64,000 nucleotides of DNA, from assembly GCA_944325245.1 (NCBI GenBank), contig CALUZM010000003.1, positions 16,420 to 80,419 of the forward strand, given 5' to 3'. The stretch is from an uncultured Massilimicrobiota sp. (GTDB lineage: Bacteria; Bacillota_I; Bacilli_A; Erysipelotrichales; Coprobacillaceae). The notes below the pieces were generated by a model that was not told the origin of the DNA, did no database searches, and saw only the letters and a program-made list of their open reading frames with translations. Shown piece after piece: positions 35,558 to 44,765 of the stretch (its first letter is position 1; each line of letters begins with the position of its first letter). The position numbers were made by a program, and so were the translations under genes.

Positions 35558-36232
35558 TTATTTTCCTGTTGGAATAAAAGGAATAATACTTTGAGCAATT
35601 GTTGAAATCGGCATCGTTTGTAAAACAACACGACCTGGTCCTGTAATGACTGTATGAAATAAACCTTCGCCACCTAATAATTTATTCTTCATACCCGGTA
35701 CAGTTTGTGTTGTCAATTGACAAGTTGCATCCATTAAAGCCAGATTACCAGAATCAACAATGAGCTTTTGCCCGGCTTCTAGCTGATATTCTACAGTTGC
35801 GCCATCAATTTCAATAAAGGCAACACCATGTCCAGATAAACGACTCATCACAAAACCTTCACCACCAAAAAGTCCTGTTGATACTTTCTTATTAAAGAAA
35901 ACACTTCTTTCTACTGTTTCTTCACAGGCTAAAACAGATGATTTTTGAACAACAATTTCCTTACCAGGTGCTATATCATATTTTTTGATTTCACCAGGAA
36001 ATGAAGAACCAAAAGCAATTTTACCAGCTTCTTTTGCCTGATAGACATTTAAAAACATTGTTTCTCCTGAAAACATTCTTCCAAAGGCTTTACCAATACC
36101 ACCACTTGTTGTTTCCATCGTCATACATGGATCCATCCAAGCCATTGCGCCACTATCACTCACCATTTTTTCACCTTTCTCCAATTCACAAATGACAACT
36201 GGAAAAGGTGTTCCTTGAATTTCATACCTCAT
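35558..36232 (-). CDS. TIGR00266/AIM24 family protein
   Basis: This 224-residue beta-rich protein matches the TIGR00266 (AIM24) family: VSDSGAMAWMDPCMTM, then GGIGKAFGRMFSGE and GGEGFVMSRLSGHGVAFIE. It repeats glycine-rich turns typical of its double-stranded beta-helix fold. Function in bacteria is unknown. The ATG at 36232 lies one base after the mgsA stop, with GAGGG inside the end of mgsA. It is the middle gene of the mgsA-AIM24-DUF1848 set. No membrane segment. Confidence 0.8.
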   Translation of the reverse strand: MRYEIQGTPFPVVICELEKGEKMVSDSGAMAWMDPCMTMETTSGGIGKAFGRMFSGETMFLNVYQAKEAGKIAFGSSFPGEIKKYDIAPGKEIVVQKSSVLACEETVERSVFFNKKVSTGLFGGEGFVMSRLSGHGVAFIEIDGATVEYQLEAGQKLIVDSGNLALMDATCQLTTQTVPGMKNKLLGGEGLFHTVITGPGRVVLQTMPISTIAQSIIPFIPTGK

Positions 36233-36233
36233 T

Positions 36234-36608
36234 TTATTTTCCCTCACTTTCTAAAGTTTTAATAATCAGCTCTGCTGTTTTTTGGTGTGATGCTAGAGGA
36301 ACTTGATGGACATCACAAACACGCATCAAAGCATTAATATCAGGCTCATGGGGTTGAGCTGTCAGAGGATCTCTAAAGAAAATCACAAAATCCATTTTTC
36401 CTTCACCCACATAACCACCAATCTGCTGATCTCCACCATAAGGTCCAGATAAACAACGATGAATCTTCAAATCCGTATTTTCCATAATTTTCAATCCTGT
36501 TGTCCCTGTCGCAAATAATGTATGTTGCTTAAAAAAAGATTCATGTTTTTTGACAAATTCAATCATTTCCTGTTTTTTAGAATCATGTGCTATTAATGCT
36601 ATATTCAT
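36234..36608 (-). CDS. mgsA: Methylglyoxal synthase
   Basis: This 124-residue enzyme turns dihydroxyacetone phosphate into methylglyoxal plus phosphate. Motifs are [10 protein letters not shown], the phosphate loop [23 protein letters not shown] and the catalytic Asp region [15 protein letters not shown]. Length is slightly short but within the family's core. The ATG at 36608 follows GAGGTGG. It is the first gene of its unit and is separated from the HAD gene upstream by a terminator. The enzyme gives a bypass of lower glycolysis when phosphate is low. Confidence 0.95.
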   Translation of the reverse strand: MNIALIAHDSKKQEMIEFVKKHESFFKQHTLFATGTTGLKIMENTDLKIHRCLSGPYGGDQQIGGYVGEGKMDFVIFFRDPLTAQPHEPDINALMRVCDVHQVPLASHQKTAELIIKTLESEGK

Positions 36609-36640
36609 ATAAACCACCTCTTATTTTTATTATACATGAA

Positions 36641-36664
36641 AAAAAGCTCTCATCAAAATGAAAG
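36641..36664 (-). terminator. Terminator after the HAD gene
   Basis: On the minus strand AGCTTTCAT and ATGAGAGCT form a 9-bp stem (one G:U) around TTTG, followed by seven Ts. It directly follows the stop of the HAD gene. Confidence 0.9.
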
Positions 36665-36665
36665 C

Positions 36666-37472
36666 TTACAAAATATGTTTTTCAATAAATTTTCCAATAC
36701 CATCATGATCATTATCATCTGTGATATAATCAGCAACACTCTTTGTCTTGTCACTACCATTGGCCATGACGACACCTACACCAGCATGAAGTGTCATATC
36801 GTAATCATTATCGGCATCTCCAAATGTACATAATTGTTCCATTGAAATATCATGCATTGCCATCACTTCCTGTAAACCATGTGTTTTTGTAACTCTTGGA
36901 TCCATATATTCATATAAAACACTGGCTGTTTTCAATGAAGATGATTTATACTTGTCATTAGAAAATGTCTGACTTCTTTCCACAACTTGATCCATATATT
37001 CAGGTTGACAAATAATAATCAGTTTAGGACGAGGTTCTTTTAAGAATTCATCAAAATCTATGACCTGATAAGGCACACGATCATCTCTTGATAACATTTG
37101 AATATATTCATCATCTTTGGGTGCATACAATATACCTTGATAAGGAATAGCAAAATTCACGTCCATATCCTCATAATGACGAATAATATCTTTAATTAAT
37201 TCTCCATCTAATGGGTAGCTTGATTTATCAACTTGAAGTGTATAATCATAAATTTCAGCGCCACCAGTTCCCACAATAGCATCTACCAAACCTTCAATAC
37301 CCCAAATCTTTAAAAGTGTTTTGACGCTATGCACATCTCTACCTGTTGATAAGCCAAATAAAATGCCCTTTTCTCTCGCTTTTTTTATCATATCAACTGT
37401 CATTGGAGAAACAATCCCTTGACTGTTTAATAATGTTCCATCAACATCACACATAATCGCTTTGACATCCAT
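36666..37472 (-). CDS. Cof-type HAD family phosphatase
   Basis: This 268-residue protein is a HAD phosphatase of the Cof/YidA class. Motif I is CDVDGTLLNS, motif II is FGLSTGRD, and motif IV is TFGDADNDYDM. A Cof-type cap domain lies between about residues 85 and 190. These enzymes hydrolyse sugar phosphates and cofactors such as pyridoxal phosphate. It follows an RpiR-like gene by 12 bases, so the two are likely co-transcribed and the regulator may answer to its substrate. Substrate unknown. Confidence 0.85.
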   Translation of the reverse strand: MDVKAIMCDVDGTLLNSQGIVSPMTVDMIKKAREKGILFGLSTGRDVHSVKTLLKIWGIEGLVDAIVGTGGAEIYDYTLQVDKSSYPLDGELIKDIIRHYEDMDVNFAIPYQGILYAPKDDEYIQMLSRDDRVPYQVIDFDEFLKEPRPKLIIICQPEYMDQVVERSQTFSNDKYKSSSLKTASVLYEYMDPRVTKTHGLQEVMAMHDISMEQLCTFGDADNDYDMTLHAGVGVVMANGSDKTKSVADYITDDNDHDGIGKFIEKHIL

Positions 37473-37484
37473 AAATGAAACCTC

Positions 37485-38237
37485 CTAAATATAATATTTT
37501 GTATAATAATAAATACGTAAAACATCAAAAATCATCATCATCTGATAATTGAATTGAATACCATCAAAACGTCCTGGCACTTGAATCACATATTGTGCTC
37601 CCAAATCATTTTTATTTTTATATTTAACATTTTGCGTTAACAATACAATTTGAGCATCTTGGATATTTTGATGAGCACTTTCTTTTAAATAATCATGTAA
37701 AGTTCTTCCAGTAGCACTCATAAAAATAACGACATCATCTTTTTGGAATTGAAAATCTTTAACAAAATGATGATATTGAATGACTTCTTTACCAAAAGTA
37801 ATAAAATCAGTCTGAAATTCTACCGCAATGCTTGTTGGATACAAAGCCCCTATTAAAATAACACGTTTATTTTTAAATATGAGTTCACAAATTAATTCTA
37901 ATTCCTTCACAAGACTTTCCTTATCATATGATGGATCCAACTGTTCAATTAAGCCTGCAGCCGAAACACCTAACATACGTGCACGAATCTGAGAGACACG
38001 CAGCATATAATCTGCAATAAGTTCATTTTGAAAATCTTCATAAGTTTCAAAGCCTAAATGTCTACAGAAATCTAAAATCTCATCTTCACGAAAATGCCCT
38101 TCATCTATAACTCTCTGCAATGAATAATCTTCCATTTCCACATAATGATGGACAACAAACAAACCAATACGATACATATGATCATCATCAAGACAACCAT
38201 TTAAATATTTTAAAATTCTTGATAAAACAATATCCAT
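37485..38237 (-). CDS. RpiR/MurR-like regulator upstream of a HAD phosphatase
   Basis: This 250-residue protein has a helical N-terminal region with FREDEILDFCRHLGFETYEDFQ, like the RpiR HTH_6 domain though less canonical. A SIS-like phosphosugar fold follows (VILIGALYPTSIAVEFQTD, then VVIFMSATGRTLHDYL). The long open frame to 38372 is trimmed: the ATG at 38237 follows AAAGGAGG. It is a close paralogue of the gene at 47306-48064, sharing for example RILKYLNGCL. Its partner gene is a HAD phosphatase. Its ligand is unknown. Confidence 0.7.
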   Translation of the reverse strand: MDIVLSRILKYLNGCLDDDHMYRIGLFVVHHYVEMEDYSLQRVIDEGHFREDEILDFCRHLGFETYEDFQNELIADYMLRVSQIRARMLGVSAAGLIEQLDPSYDKESLVKELELICELIFKNKRVILIGALYPTSIAVEFQTDFITFGKEVIQYHHFVKDFQFQKDDVVIFMSATGRTLHDYLKESAHQNIQDAQIVLLTQNVKYKNKNDLGAQYVIQVPGRFDGIQFNYQMMMIFDVLRIYYYTKYYI

Positions 38238-38424
38238 AAATGCTCCTCCTTTACATATCTTGATTATAATCCATTTTTGAATGAAAAGATTATTTTTTCT
38301 CAAACAGATAAGAGACAAGTCTATTTTATCAAAGATAAAGAATAAAAACAGATGTCCAGCCACTTTAGACATATATTTTTATAAAAAACGAAAAAAAAGG
38401 AAAAAATTTGAAAAAATTTTTTCA

Positions 38425-39739
38425 CTACTTTGAAATTTCTAAAAAATGTCGGAAAGAAAACTTGAATTTTCCTATTAGCATTGTGATGAATTCAACACAT
38501 GGAAATGCTAACCAAATCCCTGTCATACCCCATAAAATCGCAAACAGACAAGCACCCATAATAATACCTATACATCCCCTTAACAAAGATAATCTGAATG
38601 CTGAAAAAACCTGATTGGTTGTACTTAATAAGGAAATCGTTAAATAATTATAACCGATAAATAGAAATCCAATAAAATAATATCTCATCCCTTCATCAGC
38701 GAGTAACTGTAAAGTTTGATGATTTTCATGATTAAATAAAGCAACCAAATGAGATGATAACAGATAAGCCATACATAACACACAGATTCCTATACTCAAA
38801 ACCACATAACATCCCTTTTTATATAAGTATTGAATTTCCTGACTCTGCCCTTGACCATAGGCTCTGCTTAATAATGGCTGAAGTCCTTGCGCAACACCTG
38901 TAAAAATAGCCAAAACAATCAAAGCCAAATTTGCGACAATCCCATAGGCGGCTACACCAATATGACCTTCCAAATTTAAAATCAGTAAATTAAATACAAC
39001 AAGCACAAGACTTGAAGAAAACTCATTAATAAAGCTTGATAGTCCTGGCTTTAAAATGGTAAGAAGTTGAGAAATTTGAAATGAAGTTCTTGTCAAGTGA
39101 AAGCCATGTCTTTGAAGGAAAATATAAAGACATGCAATGAAAACACTGATGGTTGGCGCCAAACCAGTCGCTAAAGCCGCTCCCAATATTCCCATATGTA
39201 AGGGATACATGAAAAGATAATCTAAAACAATGTTTGTTAAACTGCCAGATATCATCAGCAGCATTGCCAGTTGAGGACTTCCATCATGACGAACAAATGA
39301 CATGAAAAGATGATTCAATAAAAAACTTGGTGCAAACATAAGAATCGTTCTTAAATAAGTTGTACATAAAGGCAATATAGCCCTGATTAGCACCTAAACA
39401 TTTTGCAAGTCCTGAGGCACCATACAACCCCATGAAAAAGAATAAGCATCCTAAGCCTACCGTCATTTGAAAAGATAAAGTAAAGGTTTGATTCGCCTCA
39501 CCATGACGTTGTTGAGCCTTATAGATACTATAGCGAGTGGCACCACCAATCCCAATCATCATCCCTAATCCATTGAGAAGTCCAAATATCGCAATCGCTA
39601 TATTTAAAGCAGCCAAACCTTCTGAACCTAATCTATGCGAAACAAAAAACGTATCTGCTAAAATTGCTCCTGATGAACCAATCATCCCCAAGATAGCAAA
39701 CATCATATATCTCCAAAATTCTTTTTTTAAATGTTTCAT
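38425..39739 (-). pseudogene. MATE family efflux transporter broken by a one-base frameshift
   Basis: Two overlapping frames together encode a whole MATE exporter. The first (39739 to 39284) has residues 1 to ~116 (GMIGSSGAILADTFFVS, then LGANQ). The second (reading to 38425) goes on with AILPLCTTYLRTILMFAP and the remaining helices. Removing one G from the GGG at 39381-39383 joins them as LGANQ-AILPLC, giving about 437 residues, normal for the family. It may be a true frameshift or a sequencing error in the G-run. MATE proteins export cations and drugs. The gene has its own promoter and an attenuator-like leader. Confidence 0.8.
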
Positions 39740-39760
39740 TCATAATCCTCCTTTGCCAAA

Positions 39761-39816
39761 ATAAAAAGGTGCCTGAACGCATTCCTTCTCAGATCTACGG
39801 AATACGTTCAAGCACC
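39761..39816 (-). terminator. Leader terminator in front of the MATE gene
   Basis: On the minus strand two 18-base arms (39799-39816 and 39768-39785) pair completely with two G:U pairs, followed by TTTTTATTTT. It lies downstream of the MATE promoter and upstream of its ribosome site, so it can act as an attenuator. Confidence 0.85.
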
Positions 39817-39855
39817 TCAAGATATATTCATCCGATGACAAATATTCATGTGCAT
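39817..39855 (-). CDS. Possible 12-codon leader ORF of the MATE gene
   Basis: The frame encodes MHMNICHRMNIS and its TGA stop touches the first base of the leader terminator stem. A ribosome ending here would cover the left arm. No strong ribosome site is seen (GAGCAAAATTAAAGA before the ATG). The transcript would start only about 13 bases upstream. This is suggestive only. Confidence 0.3.
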   Translation of the reverse strand: MHMNICHRMNIS

Positions 39856-39874
39856 TCTTTAATTTTGCTCAACC

Positions 39875-39903
39875 ATCTTATCATGGCATTCATATAAAGT
39901 CAA
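39875..39903 (-). promoter_or_regulatory. Promoter of the MATE gene
   Basis: On the minus strand TTGACT (39898-39903), a 17-base spacer and TAAGAT (39875-39880) give a good vegetative promoter. It implies a leader of about 130 bases before the MATE start. Confidence 0.7.
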
Positions 39904-39915
39904 ATATTTTCAATA

Positions 39916-40767
39916 TTATATATCACTATCAATCAATTTCATTTCTTTCATCACTTTATAAATACCATCATCATCAGGATCAGTAAAGAAATATTTTCCT
40001 AATGCTTTTAAATTGTCTGTTGCTCCTTCATAGACAACACCTACATTAACTTCTTGAAGCATCTGATAATCATTCATACTATCTCCAAATCCAATTGTAT
40101 CTTTCATTTGTCCATGGAAATGATTCACAACCTTTAAAATACCATCAGCTTTTGTACAATGTTTTAAAATAATTTCTCCGTTTATAAAATCATCTTCCTC
40201 TTTAGAAAAAGTCACAATATTAAAGAATTCTTCTAAGAAAGGTACACAATCTAAAAAACTTTGTTTATGAGGTGCTATAAAACATACTTTGGTAACACCT
40301 GTTGTTAAAATATTAAAATCTTTAATTGGTAAACGATTTTCTCCCATACGTCTCAACTGAAAAAATCGCATTAATTCTAAATTGTTTTCACAATCTTTTT
40401 GATGTTTCTGATCAAAGAATTCATTTACACCTGGAGTTTGATATAAAGCATTTTTAGTTTCCAATGTAAATAAGATATGATTGTTAATGAATAGAGTCAT
40501 CACTTCCGACAAAATATATTGATTCATAAAATTTTCAAAAATATATTCACCATTCACAATGACAAAACCACCTGCACTACAGATTGCTCCATCAAACTCA
40601 ATATTTTGAATATCTCCTACAATAGACGTTGGAGCACGCCCTGTACAAAGAAAAGCACGATGTCCATTTTGTCTGGCATTTTGAATAGCTTGTTTTGTTT
40701 TTTCAGTCACCATTTTAGATTTGCCAACCAATGTCCCATCAATATCAAAAAATAAAAATTTTCCCAT
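39916..40767 (-). CDS. Cof-type HAD family phosphatase (second)
   Basis: This 283-residue HAD phosphatase has motif I FFDIDGTLVGKS, motif II FLCTGRAPTS, the Lys of motif III in the ILKHC region, and motif IV GFGDSMNDYQML. A Cof-type cap domain is inserted at about residues 85-190. It is a paralogue of the HAD protein at 36666-37472 but clearly diverged. The ATG at 40767 follows GGTGG; the GTG codons upstream overlap that site. Substrate unknown. The MATE promoter lies just after its end. Confidence 0.82.
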   Translation of the reverse strand: MGKFLFFDIDGTLVGKSKMVTEKTKQAIQNARQNGHRAFLCTGRAPTSIVGDIQNIEFDGAICSAGGFVIVNGEYIFENFMNQYILSEVMTLFINNHILFTLETKNALYQTPGVNEFFDQKHQKDCENNLELMRFFQLRRMGENRLPIKDFNILTTGVTKVCFIAPHKQSFLDCVPFLEEFFNIVTFSKEEDDFINGEIILKHCTKADGILKVVNHFHGQMKDTIGFGDSMNDYQMLQEVNVGVVYEGATDNLKALGKYFFTDPDDDGIYKVMKEMKLIDSDI

Positions 40768-40840
40768 TATTTTCACCACCGCATATTATTATACATCATT
40801 TTTCGACATCACGTATAAAAATATCACTTTTTGAAAATAA

Positions 40841-42142
40841 TTATGACAAAACTTCATCAATGAGTTGTGGCTTTCCAACAAATTCATCTGAAAAATCATA
40901 AGCATTGAAAATTTCAGTTTCAAGTTCCTGACTTAAACCCGTATTTGTATGAACTTCAACTAATACTTCACCCTTTTTCACAAAATCCCCTATTTTTTTA
41001 TGAAGAACTAAACCAACACTATAATCAATCTCATCATCTGTTTTTTCACGTCCTCCACCCAGCTTCATACTGACTATACCTAAAGGCTTTGCTTTTAAAT
41101 CTTTGACATATCCTGTTTTTTGACTATAAACAGGAATTACGTCTTTAGCCTTAGGAAACATTTCTGGATGTCTGATATAAGCATCATCACCACCTTGAGC
41201 TTTGACCATAGCACATAATGTACGAAGCGCTTTTTTACTTTCAATAGTCTCTTCAAGCATTTTTCTTGCGGTAATTAGAGAATCTGTTTTTTGAGCCTGA
41301 ATTAACATATGACTTCCTGCCTGTAAACAAAGTTCTAATAAATCTTCTGGTCCATGTCCATTTAAAGTATCAATAGCTTCTTTCACTTCCAGACTATTTC
41401 CAATAGCATAACCTAATGGCTGACTCATATTAGAAATGGTTGCTCTGGTATCTTTACCAAGCGAATCACCAATGTCAATCATTGTACGTGCCAATTCTTT
41501 GGCATCTTCAATTGTATTCATAAAGGCTCCATCACCATATTTCACATCTAACAATATCGCATCACTGCCTGCTGCCAGTTTTTTTGACATGATAGAAGAG
41601 GCAATTAATGGAATACAGGAAACAGTGGCGGTGACATCACGCAAGGCATACATTTTTTTATCAGCTGGATCTAAATGACCACTCTGTCCAATAATCGCCA
41701 AGCCACAATCATTAACCTGCTTCACAAAATCTTCTTCATCAATCATAATATGAAGTCCCGGTATAGATTCTAATTTATCCAATGTCCCACCAGTATGTCC
41801 TAGTCCTCTTCCGCTCATTTTTGCTACTGGTACTCCACAAGCTGCCACAATCGGTCCTAAAACTAAAGATGTTTTATCGCCAACACCTCCCGTGCTATGT
41901 TTATCAACTTTGATGCCTTGAATACCACTTAAATCAATAACATCACCACTATGCATCATTTCTTTAGTTAAAATAGCTGTTTCTTCCTTATCTAAGCCTT
42001 GAAAACAGACTGCCATGAGCCATGCACTCATCTGATAATCAGGAATATCTCCTTTGGTATAACCTGCTACAATAAAGTGAATCTCTTCTGGAGTATGTTT
42101 GAATCCATCTTTTTTCTTTTCAATTAAATCAACCATTCGCAT
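40841..42142 (-). CDS. pdp: Pyrimidine-nucleoside phosphorylase
   Basis: This 433-residue enzyme splits uridine or thymidine with phosphate. It has the phosphate site KHSTGGVGDKTSL and the family signature SGRGLGHTGGTLDKLES. Residues ~345-433 form the C-terminal PYNP domain (GYVKDLKA, then EVLVEVHTNTG). Its length equals the Bacillus enzyme. The ATG at 42142 after GAGGAAG is preferred over the GTG at 42157. It stands alone, with no deoxyribose or purine salvage genes beside it. Confidence 0.93.
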   Translation of the reverse strand: MRMVDLIEKKKDGFKHTPEEIHFIVAGYTKGDIPDYQMSAWLMAVCFQGLDKEETAILTKEMMHSGDVIDLSGIQGIKVDKHSTGGVGDKTSLVLGPIVAACGVPVAKMSGRGLGHTGGTLDKLESIPGLHIMIDEEDFVKQVNDCGLAIIGQSGHLDPADKKMYALRDVTATVSCIPLIASSIMSKKLAAGSDAILLDVKYGDGAFMNTIEDAKELARTMIDIGDSLGKDTRATISNMSQPLGYAIGNSLEVKEAIDTLNGHGPEDLLELCLQAGSHMLIQAQKTDSLITARKMLEETIESKKALRTLCAMVKAQGGDDAYIRHPEMFPKAKDVIPVYSQKTGYVKDLKAKPLGIVSMKLGGGREKTDDEIDYSVGLVLHKKIGDFVKKGEVLVEVHTNTGLSQELETEIFNAYDFSDEFVGKPQLIDEVLS

Positions 42143-42194
42143 TGTTTTCTTCCTCACTTTTCTTTTTTAAAAGATTACGAAATCTTATATCTCC

Positions 42195-42483
42195 ATTATA
42201 CACTTCCCAGATTGTGAATGCACGATTTATCCAAAAATCAATATGATTTCACATAACAACAAAATGATTTCCCCAGTTTTCCATAATACCATTTTTTTGA
42301 TTCACAATGATTTCTCCTATATTCATTATATGTAATATACTCCTAGAGCTCACCACATAAAAGCAGAATTCAAAAATGGGCAGAGAAAAAGCAGTTCATT
42401 ATCAAAACAAACTACTCCTACAAATATTTTTTAATCAATGATAATTCCTTTTTATAATCTTTGACAATCTTTCATATAATAAA
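42195..42483 (-). other. Intergenic region between pdp and the arginase-family gene
   Basis: This ~290-base stretch has a TATAAT at 42195-42200 (minus strand) about 50 bases before pdp, without a clear -35. Further upstream a short frame starts with GTG behind TAGGAG and encodes MNQKNGIMENWGNHFVVM; another TATAAT precedes it. I see no coding potential beyond that, no tRNA and no clear terminator. The short frame may be chance. Confidence 0.35.
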
Positions 42484-43336
42484 TTATTCAGTAAACATAT
42501 TCATTTGTGAAAACATTTTATAGAGCTTATATTCATCAAAAGGCAGATATTCGGCAATCGTAAATCCTACAACATTGGCATTTTCTGTAATACAGTGAAG
42601 AGTTCTTTCTAATTGATCAAATGTCATTTTTCCTCCACCTGAACCATCGCCTGTTAATTCATCATTTGCAAAATAAGTAGAATGAAAAAGTTTTTCATCA
42701 AGAACATCAACATCAAAATGAACAAGTATATTTTCATGTTTCTTTATAAAAGACAAAATATCTTGATCAGATACAAATTCATTTGTTTGTATTTTATAAT
42801 TGACTCCTGCTTCATCTAAAAATTGTCTTTGATAATCATGTAAATCTTGAAGCCCCACATATAATATTTCATCAGATTGAAAATATTTATTTTTCATCAA
42901 ATCGGATAAGCTTTTGTCTCCATAACCCATCAAAGAACCTAATACCATAGCATGAGCATTTGGATAACCATTTTTTACTGTAGAAACATCAGGGTGAGCA
43001 TCTATCCAAATGATACCTACATTATCATATTTTCCATGTAAATAATCAAATGGTGCTAACGAAACAATACAATTTCCACCAATTGTAATTATTTTATCTG
43101 GATTTTCTTTTTCTATTTTTTCTATTGCATTTTTTATTCCTGATATAACTTCATTTTTTCCATAAATACCATCTATGACTCTTTTTTCTTTTCCATCCGG
43201 TGGTGAAATTTCCACGTTTACAACTGGTTGATTGTTATTTTGAGACAAAATATGTGACATTAAATGAGCTCCAAAAAAAATATTGTTCTAATCCACCACT
43301 CATATAATCAGGATATAGTAATCTTATTGTCTTCAT
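42484..43336 (-). pseudogene. Arginase/agmatinase-family gene broken by a one-base frameshift in a T-run
   Basis: The main frame (43260 to 42484) encodes an arginase-fold protein with WIDAHPDVST and HFDVDVLDE metal motifs but no proper N-terminus. Upstream, an ATG at 43336 behind AAGGAGG starts MKTIRLLYPDYMSGGLEQYF in another frame. Removing one T from the run of eight (43273-43280) joins both as QYFFGAHLMSHIL, giving 283 residues, normal for the family. The first metal motif is GGNC instead of GGDH, so it is a diverged member. It may be a slip mutation, phase variation, or a base-calling error. Confidence 0.75.
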
Positions 43337-43380
43337 AACATCCTCCTTAAATATGATTTTATACTATTATAACACGCGCT

Positions 43381-43752
43381 ATCACAATCGTCATTTGCTC
43401 TGCTTTTAAACGATTACTTAAATGGAATCATTTTTTGGTATATAAAATCTTTTATTGCATAATCAAGGACAAATGCCTCTCAATAAACATTATGCATTGC
43501 TTCCAATAAATAAGATAAGTATTTTTGAACATCTGTAGAAACTCTTTTTCAACAGCTATTTTCTTTTATTCTTCATCTTTTTAATAGCCATAAAAAAGAT
43601 GCATTCCTTGAATCTAGTTTTATAGATGATGTCTGTTCACTTCAATTTGTTAAACAACTTTTGACTGAGTCTTTGTTTTATGATGAAATACATAAACTTG
43701 ATTCCTTTCTCACAAAACATTCACTTACAAAATGACGAAAAAATACAAAGTT
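43381..43752 (+). other. 372-base gap with a possible gene remnant
   Basis: On the plus strand, codons run open from about 43532 to 43734 and end with TGA. The peptide looks protein-like (helical, with FIDDVCSLQFVKQLL then EIHKLDSFLTKH). It has no start codon, and upstream of it the frame is closed by several stops. It could be the tail of a decayed regulator. I recognise no family. The rest of the gap shows nothing clear. Confidence 0.3.
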
Positions 43753-43769
43753 TTATTCAAACTTTGTAT
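43737..43769 (-). terminator. Terminator at the end of fmt
   Basis: On the minus strand ATACAAAGTTT and AAACTTTGTAT form a perfect 11-bp stem, followed by six Ts. The fmt stop TAA lies in the loop, so the gene ends inside its own terminator. Confidence 0.9.
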
Positions 43770-44703
43770 TGACTTCAAAGATACAATGTCCATTCAAATA
43801 ATCTTTGACAGACATTCTCTTTTTACCTTCTAATTGTAATTCTGTTATCAAATAAACACCATCATTGACTTTAACACCAATCGCATCTTTAAAGATTTTG
43901 ACGATTGTGCCATTATCCTGATGGGCATGATGTTTCACTGCATTTTCACATTGATGAACATGTCCAGCCCAGATTTTAACTGTCTTTCCCTGATAAGTTG
44001 TATAGCTTCCAGGCCATGGATTGGTTCCACGAACCTTGTTATAAACTTGTCTGGCAGACATATTCCAATCAAGACGTTCATCTTCTCTTGTTAGTGTAGG
44101 GGCATATGTGACCAGACTTTCATCCTGTGGGATGCGCTGATTTTGACCTGCAAGAATATCAGGCAAAGTCTCTTTAAGCAGCTTGGCACCTAAATCACTT
44201 AAACGATCATATAAAACACCCACTGTATCATCTTCTAAAATAGGTGTCTCTCTTTGGGCAATCATATCACCTGCATCCATTTTCTTGACCATATACATAA
44301 TTGTCACACCTGTTTTATCTTGTCCATCAATAATGGCCTGATGAACTGGCGCTCCTCCACGATATAATGGTAACAATGATGCATGGACATTAATACAACC
44401 TAAACGAGGGATATCCAAAACTGCCTGTGGGACAATTTGACCATATGCTGCTGTAATAATCAAATCCGGTTTTAAATCCACAACCGCCTGATAATCTTCT
44501 TTAATACGTGCTGGTTGAATCACAGGTATATCATGTTTCAAAGCTTCTATTTTGACATCAGGCATTGTTAAAACTTTTTTTCTTCCTACATATCGATCAG
44601 GCTGTGTGACAACACCGACAATATGATAGTTTTCTTCAATCAACATTTTCAAAACAGCTAATGAAAAAGATGCTGTTCCCATAAATACAATTCTTTCTTT
44701 CAT
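43753..44703 (-). CDS. fmt: Methionyl-tRNA formyltransferase
   Basis: This 316-residue enzyme formylates initiator Met-tRNA. It has the formyl-transfer core with FMGTASFSLAVL, TAAYGQIVPQ, the signature NVHASLLPLYRGGAPV and the catalytic Asp region MDAGDMI. A C-terminal OB-like tRNA-binding domain starts near residue 205 (DERLDWNMSARQVYNKVRGTNPWPG). The ATG at 44703 gives the usual length; earlier Mets lie in the leader. It stands alone here, without def beside it. Confidence 0.95.
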   Translation of the reverse strand: MKERIVFMGTASFSLAVLKMLIEENYHIVGVVTQPDRYVGRKKVLTMPDVKIEALKHDIPVIQPARIKEDYQAVVDLKPDLIITAAYGQIVPQAVLDIPRLGCINVHASLLPLYRGGAPVHQAIIDGQDKTGVTIMYMVKKMDAGDMIAQRETPILEDDTVGVLYDRLSDLGAKLLKETLPDILAGQNQRIPQDESLVTYAPTLTREDERLDWNMSARQVYNKVRGTNPWPGSYTTYQGKTVKIWAGHVHQCENAVKHHAHQDNGTIVKIFKDAIGVKVNDGVYLITELQLEGKKRMSVKDYLNGHCIFEVNTKFE

Positions 44704-44765
44704 GTCATCACTCACTTTCATCAATTTATAATATTATGATATTTTTTAATTTTATACAATCATTT

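Noticed and set aside
38238..38372. 45-residue N-terminal extension of the RpiR-like gene
   Set aside because: A strong AAAGGAGG stands before the ATG at 38237 and the paralogue begins at the same residue.
39817..39860. Riboswitch aptamer in the MATE leader
   Set aside because: The sequence before the terminator is short and matches no aptamer I know; the direct repeats ATGAATAT are not inverted.
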